NCBI GenBank assembly: GCA_938045215.1
Contig: CALINF010000050.1
Location: forward strand, 1-5,715
DNA: 5,715 bases
Direction of reading: 5' to 3'
From: an uncultured Halieaceae bacterium
GTDB taxonomy: Bacteria; Pseudomonadota; Gammaproteobacteria; Pseudomonadales; Halieaceae
How positions within the stretch are numbered: the first letter of the stretch is position 1; every line of letters begins with the position of its first letter. A program made the translations under genes and the position numbers. Positions 1 through 5,715 of the stretch are shown in pieces. The notes beneath the pieces were generated by a model, which did no database searches, was not told the DNA's origin, and saw only the letters and a list, made by a program, of their open reading frames with translations.

Positions 1-924
1 AGTAGTAATGCCGAGTTCGCACCGCATCAGCCGTCGTCTGATCCTGTTGACAGGAAGACCTGGGATATCGATATCCTGCTGAAGAAAGCCTTTAATTCAC
101 CTACCGGTTTCAATACCCCAATTGATATCAGCATACTGATACAGCAATTGTGTGATCACGGCGACTTTCTCGAGATTCAGCCAGAGCGAGCGCGCAATAC
201 CATAACGGCGCTGGGTCGAATGGGTGGAAATGTTATCGGCTTTGTGGCGAATAACTCCGCAGTTGCGTCAGGCCAGATCGATGTAGATGCCGCCTATAAG
301 AATGCTCGTTTCATTCGCTTTTGCAATCTTTACAACATCCCGATTATTTTTCTCGAGGACACTACGGGCTTCCTGCCTGGGCGTGAACAGGAAAGCAGGG
401 GTATTGTGCAGGCGGGGCGCGCTATGCTCGACGCGATTGTCGACCTACGCACTCCGCGCTTTCTTGTGCTGGTGCGCAATGCGTTTGGCGGCGCTTATGC
501 GTCGTACAACAACTATCCAACGGGCGCAGATTTTGTTGTAGCACTGCCAACAACACGGGTAGCCGTCATGGGTCCGGCTGGCGTTGAGTATGTCTACAAG
601 GACGAGCTGCGTAAAATCCGCAGTGAAGCGAAGTCCAGGTTGACGGCGGAGGTGGACGCACAGCGACACGCGGGTCTGGATGCGTCGCAAGCGCAAGCGG
701 CTGCGCAGGAACTGGTAGACGGGTGGGTCAAGGCCCAGGAGCAGTTGCTGGCACAACGCTACGAAAAAGAACTGATGAATCCAAACGAGGCGCTCAGCCT
801 TGGCTCTATTTCACAGATTGTGATGCCCTCCGAGTTGCGGCATGTACTTGCAGAGCACATGGACTTTTGTCTGCGACACTACGAGCCATCTCCGCTACAG
901 TCGGTACAGCGAGAATTTCACTAG
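1..924 (+). CDS. Acyl-CoA carboxylase, carboxyltransferase (beta) subunit, 5'-partial; probably propionyl-CoA specific
   Basis: The frame is open from base 1 and ends at TAG 922-924, giving 307 residues that correspond to the C-terminal carboxyltransferase domain; family members are usually 510-550 residues, so the N-terminal half lies upstream. It would transfer the carboxyl group from carboxybiotin to an acyl-CoA in the cytoplasm. Family motifs are clear in order: a VASGQID segment (88-94), ARFIRFCNLYNIP (102-114), GFLPG (123-127) and FGGAY (162-166), the last two being the glycine-rich loops that form oxyanion holes in the crotonase-type fold, then VAVMGPAG (187-194). Two things are odd: alanine 167 directly after GGAY, where propionyl-CoA carboxylases have aspartate, and an extra charged, helix-like stretch of about 40 residues within 200-260. 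The biotin carboxylase gene follows after 41 bases and is the obvious partner. Propionyl-CoA as substrate is inferred from the epimerase and mutase downstream; another short acyl-CoA is possible. Confidence 0.88.
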   Translation, partial: SSNAEFAPHQPSSDPVDRKTWDIDILLKKAFNSPTGFNTPIDISILIQQLCDHGDFLEIQPERARNTITALGRMGGNVIGFVANNSAVASGQIDVDAAYKNARFIRFCNLYNIPIIFLEDTTGFLPGREQESRGIVQAGRAMLDAIVDLRTPRFLVLVRNAFGGAYASYNNYPTGADFVVALPTTRVAVMGPAGVEYVYKDELRKIRSEAKSRLTAEVDAQRHAGLDASQAQAAAQELVDGWVKAQEQLLAQRYEKELMNPNEALSLGSISQIVMPSELRHVLAEHMDFCLRHYEPSPLQSVQREFH

Positions 925-952
925 GGCTGGTACAGCGGACTACTACAAATCA

Positions 953-958
953 AAAGGA
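953..958 (+). promoter_or_regulatory. Ribosome binding site of the biotin carboxylase gene (decides a GTG start)
   Basis: AAAGGA lies 7 bases before GTG 966. An in-frame TAA at 960-962 rules out any start further upstream, so this site and the GTG define the start of the biotin carboxylase gene. The rest of the 41-base gap (925-965) shows no hairpin, terminator or promoter that I can support. Confidence 0.65.
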
Positions 959-965
959 TTAACCT

Positions 966-3782
966 GTGTCCAACGAACACTATCTGCGCAACCCACTCAT
1001 TCATCGCGACCGGCGCCTGGGTCGCCGTCATTCAGACTGGGTAACGCAGTTTGACTGCTCGCACATTCAGCCATTGATCATTTGCCGAGGGCCAATTCGC
1101 AAGGAGGCCATGGATGTTTTTGGTGAAATGGGTATCAGTCACTTTGGCATCTTGTTGTCCGAGAAAGATTCCATTGTCTACCAGGACGCGCTGGCGCCCG
1201 AGTTGCGCGCGCTGACTACCCCTGACCGTGTTCACCGAGTGCCGGATTACACGGGCGCTAACAAGGAAGAGCGCGACCAGCGTATCGCCCAGATCATCGC
1301 GATAGCCAGAGATAACGGATATAACGCAATTTTTACCGGCTACGGTTTTATGGCCGAAGACGAAACCATGGTAGCTGCTATGGAGCAGGCAGGTCTGAAT
1401 TTTATCGGGCCCTGTTCGCGAACGGTTCATGATGCCGGTCTTAAAGATGAAGCAAAGCGAACAGCGCTCAAATGCGGAGTGTCCGTGACGCCGGGTATTG
1501 ATAATGGCACAGCGCTGACTTTGTTAAAGGCGTACCCGGACGAAGCAGCACTGCGCGCGCTGTGTGAAAAGGAAGGGCTGGTAGTCGACCTTGATCAGCT
1601 GGCAGATCCGAATATCACGCTGGAAGACAAGGCGGATATTGTATTGGCAGCGTCTTACAAAAAGGGGATTGATTTATACACGGTTGATGAGATGTGCGCG
1701 TCGCTCACAGAAGCGGTTACGCGTATATCTGCAGATTATCCCAAGAACCGTATACGCCTCAAGGCGATTAGTGGAGGTGGCGGAAAGGGTCAGCGAATCC
1801 TGAATGTCGGTGAGGCCGATAGAACGCCGGAGCTTGTGCGCGAGATTTTAAACGAGGTCAAAACCACGGGTGTTGGCGATAACAAGAACGTGTTGGTGGA
1901 GCTCAATATTGAAACCACACGTCACCAGGAAATTCAGGTCATCGGCAATGGGCAGTGGTGCATCACGATGGGCGGTCGCGACTGCTCGCTACAAATGCAT
2001 GAACAAAAGCTGCTGGAAGTATCGGTCACTGTAGAGTCGCTGCAGGCGGCGATTGAGCAGGCCGAATCTGCAGGCCTGATCGAAGAGCTGGCGATTTTAC
2101 GTCAGGAATTAGTCACGCTTGAAGCCATGGAAGATGAGGCGTCGCGTTTCGGCGAGGCAGTGGGTCTTGATTCAGTCTCAACTTTCGAATGCATTGTCGA
2201 CAGAGACAAGCATTTCTTCATGGAGATGAATACGCGTATTCAGGTGGAGCACCGGGTAACGGAACTGTGTTACGCACTGAAGTTTACCAATCCGGATAAT
2301 GCGGATGATAGCTTTGTTGTAGAGTCACTGGTTGAGGCCATGGTTCTGCTCGCTGCGCATGGGCCGAATCTGCCCAAGCCAGAGCGGCTGGTACGCTTCA
2401 ATGACAGTGTAGAAGCGCGACTCAATGCCACCAACCAGGCGCTACAGCCGAACGCGGGCGGAGTGATCGAATACTGGAGCGATGCGCTGGAGGGTGAAAT
2501 TCGTGACGACCAGGGTATTAGTCTGCACAACCCTGATACCGACGTTTTCATGAAATACACTCTGGCAGGCGCGTATGATTCCAATATCGCGCTATTGCTG
2601 ACGGTCGGCGATACACGTCTTGACACGTATGAGCGCATGGCTGAAACCATTCGCCAGACCACAATGCGCGGCAAGGATCTGGCCACCAACCTGCAATTTC
2701 ACTACGGCCTTGTGAACTGGTTTATAGGCCAGAATATCAATGCACGGCCTACGACGCGTTTTATCGTGCCCTACCTTAGCGCCGTAGGAGAGCTAAAGGC
2801 TCGCGCTAATAATATGGATGTCGAGTACGCCTGGCGCCGTGTCTGTGATGCCTACAGGGGACAGTATCCGGAGCAGGCAGCCGCCGCCGCAGATGCCTTA
2901 CAACTCAAACAAACATTGCTGTTACGGCCACTGGCCATACTGCTGGAGCAGCCGCATGTACTGAGCGGGTGGTTGAGTGTTAATCGCGACTGCTACACAT
3001 TGATAGAGGGCAAGATCTGCTGGAATGAAAACCCTGTTGATTTGCTGGCAGATACTTATCACTTTCTGAATATGGACTATGTCCAGGGTGCACCTGCGTC
3101 CAATATGATCTGGCAGCATGATCACGAGTTGTTGCAAGAAGCTCTGGATTTCTACAACGAGCTCAACAACCGCCTCGCAGCGACCGACTGGCTGGAACTA
3201 CTGACGTTGCTTGAAAGCGAGCAGGCGCCGGACGGATTTGACGCAGCCACCTGGAGGCTAACGCGCGGTGCACATGCGGGATTTCAAGCCGGCATGGATA
3301 TACTCGCGATCCTTCCCAGTATTGCGCAGGCCACGCGTTTCTTCGATCTTGGCGTCAACTCTGATTTGAGTATCCACATACCCGAACGTTTGACTGACGA
3401 AGGGTTGCACACTGCAATGGCCAAAGTGTTGGTGCCACCCCCCATAGCAAACTCAGACGAGATACTGGCAGAGAGTGGCGGCATGTACTACGGTCGCGAA
3501 ACACCTGCACATGAGCTCTATGTGAAGCCTGGTGATCACTTCAATGCCGGTGACCCGCTGTATATCGTTGAAGTGATGAAGATGTTCAACAAGGTGTACG
3601 CGCCGTTCGCAGGCACTGTTGATGAAGTGCTCATCGACACTGACGGGGTAATCATCAGGAAGGGTCAGCCTCTGTTTAAGATTACACCTGATGAGCAAAT
3701 TGTAGTAGAGCCTGCCGAGGTTGTTGCTGCTCGCAGGCAGCAGAAAACTGACGAGTTTCTCAGCCAGATTACTCAGGAGTAA
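966..3782 (+). CDS. Divergent long acyl-CoA carboxylase alpha protein: biotin carboxylase plus C-terminal biotin carrier domain
   Basis: This cytoplasmic 938-residue protein should carboxylate its own biotin using ATP and bicarbonate and pass the carboxyl group to the beta subunit encoded just upstream. The biotin carboxylase part spans about 36-605. By my hand alignment to E. coli AccC, K160, K266, H320, K348, E408, E420, N422, R424, Q426-V427-E428 and R513 match K116, K159, H209, K238, E276, E288, N290, R292, Q294-V295-E296 and R338. The glycine loop is SGGGGKG (269-275). The biotin carrier domain is about 838-905 with EVMKM; K872 is the biotin site, with a normal 35-residue spacing to the domain end, then a 32-residue tail. 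Unusual features are the degenerate N-terminal motif (CRGPIR for ANRGEIA), FTGYGF for HPGYGF, EHRVTE for EHPVTE, extra segments at about 181-240 and 355-392, and an unassigned region at about 606-835. It is more than 200 residues longer than typical alpha chains. Propionyl-CoA carboxylase is the likeliest role by context. Confidence 0.87.
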   Translation: MSNEHYLRNPLIHRDRRLGRRHSDWVTQFDCSHIQPLIICRGPIRKEAMDVFGEMGISHFGILLSEKDSIVYQDALAPELRALTTPDRVHRVPDYTGANKEERDQRIAQIIAIARDNGYNAIFTGYGFMAEDETMVAAMEQAGLNFIGPCSRTVHDAGLKDEAKRTALKCGVSVTPGIDNGTALTLLKAYPDEAALRALCEKEGLVVDLDQLADPNITLEDKADIVLAASYKKGIDLYTVDEMCASLTEAVTRISADYPKNRIRLKAISGGGGKGQRILNVGEADRTPELVREILNEVKTTGVGDNKNVLVELNIETTRHQEIQVIGNGQWCITMGGRDCSLQMHEQKLLEVSVTVESLQAAIEQAESAGLIEELAILRQELVTLEAMEDEASRFGEAVGLDSVSTFECIVDRDKHFFMEMNTRIQVEHRVTELCYALKFTNPDNADDSFVVESLVEAMVLLAAHGPNLPKPERLVRFNDSVEARLNATNQALQPNAGGVIEYWSDALEGEIRDDQGISLHNPDTDVFMKYTLAGAYDSNIALLLTVGDTRLDTYERMAETIRQTTMRGKDLATNLQFHYGLVNWFIGQNINARPTTRFIVPYLSAVGELKARANNMDVEYAWRRVCDAYRGQYPEQAAAAADALQLKQTLLLRPLAILLEQPHVLSGWLSVNRDCYTLIEGKICWNENPVDLLADTYHFLNMDYVQGAPASNMIWQHDHELLQEALDFYNELNNRLAATDWLELLTLLESEQAPDGFDAATWRLTRGAHAGFQAGMDILAILPSIAQATRFFDLGVNSDLSIHIPERLTDEGLHTAMAKVLVPPPIANSDEILAESGGMYYGRETPAHELYVKPGDHFNAGDPLYIVEVMKMFNKVYAPFAGTVDEVLIDTDGVIIRKGQPLFKITPDEQIVVEPAEVVAARRQQKTDEFLSQITQE
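3775..3779 (+). promoter_or_regulatory. Ribosome binding site of the epimerase gene
   Basis: AGGAG lies 6 bases before ATG 3786 and sits inside the last codons of the biotin carboxylase gene, whose TAA is 3780-3782. Only three bases separate stop and start, so translational coupling between the two genes is likely. Confidence 0.75.
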
Positions 3783-3785
3783 CGC

Positions 3786-4196
3786 ATGATTACTGCACTG
3801 GACCATATCGCAATTGCGGTGCCCGACTTCGAGAAGGCCATCAAGCGTTTTATGGAGGACTTTGGGCTTGAATTCGAAGGCACAGAAGATGTAGAGGCCG
3901 CCAAAACTTCTACGGCATTCTTTCCTTTGCCGCCCACGAGCATAGAACTGATACACCCGTTGCGCGGTGAGGGCGCCGTGGCGGGCTATCTGGAAAAACG
4001 CGGTGGTGGCTTACATCACTTGTGTTTTCGCTCCGACGATATAGAAGCAGATATCGAGCGTCTCAAGGCTAAGGGATACCAGTTTCTCGCTGATGCCCCC
4101 AGTCCCGGCGCGCACAATTCCAAGGTTATTTTTATTCATCCAAAAAGTTGTGACGGTGTGTTGATCGAACTAAACCAACCCGCTGACGAACACTGA
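3786..4196 (+). CDS. mce: Methylmalonyl-CoA epimerase (VOC superfamily)
   Basis: This 136-residue cytoplasmic enzyme interconverts (S)- and (R)-methylmalonyl-CoA, linking the carboxylase to the mutase. It has the paired beta-alpha-beta-beta-beta repeats of the vicinal oxygen chelate fold: the first begins with LDHIAIAV (5-12), the second with GGLHHLCFRSDDI (74-86). Expected metal ligands are H7, E54 (in SIELIHPL), H78 and E128 (in GVLIELNQ). E54 sits where Propionibacterium shermanii has glutamine 65; glutamate is common at this position in other members. E37 is a candidate for the catalytic acid. The segment from SIELIHPL through FIHPKSCDGVLIEL closely resembles the human enzyme as I remember it, and the length is normal for the bacterial family. 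The ATG start has a good ribosome binding site and the first residues are already fold core, so the start is secure. Its position between carboxylase and mutase genes agrees with the assignment. Confidence 0.95.
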   Translation: MITALDHIAIAVPDFEKAIKRFMEDFGLEFEGTEDVEAAKTSTAFFPLPPTSIELIHPLRGEGAVAGYLEKRGGGLHHLCFRSDDIEADIERLKAKGYQFLADAPSPGAHNSKVIFIHPKSCDGVLIELNQPADEH

Positions 4197-4198
4197 GG
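4195..4198 (+). promoter_or_regulatory. Weak ribosome binding site of the mutase gene
   Basis: GAGG overlaps the TGA stop of the epimerase gene (4194-4196) and is 11 bases from ATG 4210, longer than the usual 5-9. It is the only purine-rich candidate in the 13-base gap, so mutase translation may depend partly on ribosomes finishing the epimerase gene. Confidence 0.45.
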
Positions 4199-4209
4199 CA
4201 GCACGGCGT

Positions 4210-5715
4210 ATGAGCGATTCCATTTACGACAAGAGTAAGGCGACGCCCCAAGCATGGGCTGAGCTGGCGCAAAAACAAATGCGCGGTAAGCCGCTGGATG
4301 ACCTGGTATGGCATACGGCCGAGGATATCGACGTCCGTCCTCTGTATACAGCTGCCGACACAGCCGAGTTACCCTATACCGATACGATGCCGGGTATGTC
4401 ACCGTACCTGCGCGGACCGCAAGCTACGATGTACGCAGGCAGACCCTGGACCATCAGGCAGTACGCTGGCTTTTCCACGGCCGAAGAATCCAACGCGTTC
4501 TACCGTAAATCCCTCGACGCAGGTGGCCAGGGTGTCTCTGTTGCATTTGATCTGGCCACACACCGTGGCTACGACTCGGATCATCCGCGCGTGACAGGTG
4601 ATGTTGGCAAGGCGGGCGTTGCAATAGATTCTGTCGAAGACATGAAGATTCTGTTTGACGGCATACCATTGGATAAGGTGTCGGTCTCGATGACGATGAA
4701 TGGAGCCGTGTTGCCGGTGCTGGCAGGTTATATCGTGGCGGCTGAAGAGCAGGGCGTTTCCCAGGATCAGCTGGCGGGCACGATTCAGAATGATATTCTC
4801 AAAGAGTTCATGGTGCGCAACACTTACATCTATCCGCCAGCTCCAAGCATGAAGATCATTGGCGACATAATCGCTTACTGTTCATCCAACATGCCGCGCT
4901 TCAATACCATTTCTATCTCCGGTTACCATATACAGGAGGCCGGCGCGAATGCGGCACTGGAACTGGCTTATACCCTGGCCGACGGCAAGGAATACATTCG
5001 AACGGCTATAGCCGCGGGCCTTGGTATCGACGATTTTGCCCCACGCCTGTCATTCTTCTGGGGTATAGGCATGAATTTCTACATGGAGATTGCCAAGATG
5101 CGTGCGGCTAGAGTCCTTTGGGCGCGTATTGTCGGCGAGTTTTCCCCGCAGAATCCCAAGAGCTCCATGCTGCGCACACACAGTCAGACCTCGGGCTGGT
5201 CGCTCACTGAGCAGGACCCTTACAACAACGTGGTCCGCACGACTATAGAGGCTATGGCCGCGGTGTTTGGTGGCACACAGTCGCTGCACACCAACGCGCT
5301 GGATGAGGCAATAGCATTACCTTCAGACTTTGCAGCGCGCATAGCACGTAATACCCAGTTAGTGATCCAGGAAGAGACCGGTATTACCAAGGTAGTCGAT
5401 CCCTGGGGTGGCTCCTACATGATGGAAAGCCTGACGCAGGATATCGCCGATAAGGCCTGGGAACTGATCGAGGAAGTCGAAGAAGCTGGAGGCATGGCCA
5501 AGGCAATCGAGACCGGGATGCCCAAGTTGCGAATTGAAGAGGCTGCCGCGCGCAAGCAGGCTCGGATCGATAAAGGAGAGGACGTTATCGTTGGTGTTAA
5601 CAAATACACTACACAGGAAGATGACGACGTGGATGTTCTCCAGATTGATAACGACGCGGTTCGCGAATCTCAGCTGCAGCGTCTTGCGACCATACGCGAG
5701 CAACGTGACGAAGCC
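4210..5715 (+). CDS. scpA: Methylmalonyl-CoA mutase, large catalytic chain, 3'-partial
   Basis: This enzyme isomerises (R)-methylmalonyl-CoA to succinyl-CoA by an adenosylcobalamin radical mechanism in the cytoplasm. The frame runs from ATG 4210 to the window end without a stop, giving 502 residues of an expected 700-730. The N-terminal signature is typical: MPGMSPYLRG (60-69), ATMYAGRPWTIRQYAGFST (72-90) and AEESNAFYR (91-99), followed by the substrate-binding barrel with SVAFDLATHRGYDSDHPRV (110-128), IQNDILKEFMVRNTYI (192-207) and ISISGYHIQEAG (234-245). Y85, R203, Y239 and H240 match Y89, R207, Y243 and H244 of the Propionibacterium shermanii enzyme with a constant offset of four. The Y/R pair separates it from isobutyryl-CoA mutase, which has Phe and Gln. 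The C-terminal cobalamin domain (DxHxxG) is beyond the window. No small non-catalytic subunit gene lies directly upstream, so a homodimer like E. coli Sbm is plausible. The start is 13 bases after the epimerase stop and includes the full family N-terminus. Confidence 0.96.
   Translation, partial: MSDSIYDKSKATPQAWAELAQKQMRGKPLDDLVWHTAEDIDVRPLYTAADTAELPYTDTMPGMSPYLRGPQATMYAGRPWTIRQYAGFSTAEESNAFYRKSLDAGGQGVSVAFDLATHRGYDSDHPRVTGDVGKAGVAIDSVEDMKILFDGIPLDKVSVSMTMNGAVLPVLAGYIVAAEEQGVSQDQLAGTIQNDILKEFMVRNTYIYPPAPSMKIIGDIIAYCSSNMPRFNTISISGYHIQEAGANAALELAYTLADGKEYIRTAIAAGLGIDDFAPRLSFFWGIGMNFYMEIAKMRAARVLWARIVGEFSPQNPKSSMLRTHSQTSGWSLTEQDPYNNVVRTTIEAMAAVFGGTQSLHTNALDEAIALPSDFAARIARNTQLVIQEETGITKVVDPWGGSYMMESLTQDIADKAWELIEEVEEAGGMAKAIETGMPKLRIEEAAARKQARIDKGEDVIVGVNKYTTQEDDDVDVLQIDNDAVRESQLQRLATIREQRDEA

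Noticed and set aside
148..924. TTG at 148 as the start of the carboxyltransferase gene
   Set aside because: The same frame is open back to base 1, and the residues just upstream (PIDISILIQQL, visible residues 40-50) match the family pattern preceding DxGxFxEI, so the true start is outside the window.
903..937. Nine-base direct repeat GGTACAGCG at 903-911 and 929-937, flanking the carboxyltransferase stop codon
   Set aside because: It is short, has only two copies, and has no symmetry or associated mobile-element signal; chance is the simplest explanation.
925..965. Possible promoter or terminator in the largest gap between genes
   Set aside because: The 41 bases contain no GC-rich hairpin with a T run and no convincing -35/-10 pair; only the ribosome binding site can be supported.
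1110..1112. ATG 1110 as the start of the biotin carboxylase gene
   Set aside because: The upstream residues 36-48 align with the first strand and RGxI loop of biotin carboxylases, and GTG 966 has a properly spaced ribosome binding site.
3453..3956. Antisense open frame of 167 codons across the carboxylase/epimerase junction
   Set aside because: It overlaps the well-supported biotin carrier domain and the start of the epimerase, and its translation shows no recognisable motif; it is a shadow of the coding strands.
4298..4594. Plus-strand open frame of 98 codons in another frame of the mutase gene
   Set aside because: The overlapping frame encodes the unmistakable RPWTIRQYAGFST mutase signature; this one has arginine/proline-rich shadow composition.
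5359..5703. Antisense open frame of 114 codons opposite the mutase
   Set aside because: It lies entirely within the conserved mutase reading frame and has no recognisable domain.

Overview
The window is one compact stretch of four genes, all on the + strand, with short gaps (41, 3 and 13 bases). It encodes the route from propionyl-CoA to succinyl-CoA. The genes are the C-terminal part of an acyl-CoA carboxylase carboxyltransferase (beta) subunit (1-924, 5' end outside the window), a long biotin carboxylase/biotin carrier (alpha) protein (966-3782), methylmalonyl-CoA epimerase (3786-4196) and the N-terminal two thirds of methylmalonyl-CoA mutase (4210-5715, 3' end outside the window).

The gene order follows the pathway. 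The carboxylase would make (S)-methylmalonyl-CoA from propionyl-CoA, bicarbonate and ATP. The epimerase converts it to the (R) form, and the B12-dependent mutase makes succinyl-CoA for the TCA cycle. No promoter or terminator is visible inside the window. Each downstream gene has a purine-rich ribosome binding site placed in the short gap or overlapping the end of the previous gene, so the set is probably one transcript whose promoter lies upstream of base 1.

The epimerase and mutase are ordinary, easily recognised family members with their metal-binding or active-site residues present. The two carboxylase subunits are the unusual part. The alpha protein is 938 residues, against roughly 650-730 for a typical propionyl- or methylcrotonyl-CoA carboxylase alpha chain. 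It keeps nearly all biotin carboxylase catalytic residues but has an extra segment of about 60 residues before the ATP-binding glycine loop, a second of about 22 residues, and a central region of about 230 residues that I cannot match to a known domain. The beta subunit has an extra charged, helix-like segment of about 40 residues near its C-terminus, and an alanine where propionyl-CoA carboxylases carry a specificity aspartate. The two subunits look like a co-evolved, divergent carboxylase branch; its propionyl-CoA specificity is inferred from the neighbours.

Medium GC content, proteobacterial-type gene packing and Shine-Dalgarno sites suggest a free-living proteobacterium, perhaps a marine gammaproteobacterium, but this is a weak inference. 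I see no mobile element, CRISPR array, RNA gene or phage-like content. This is core carbon metabolism with an atypical enzyme in it, not an obviously new kind of system.
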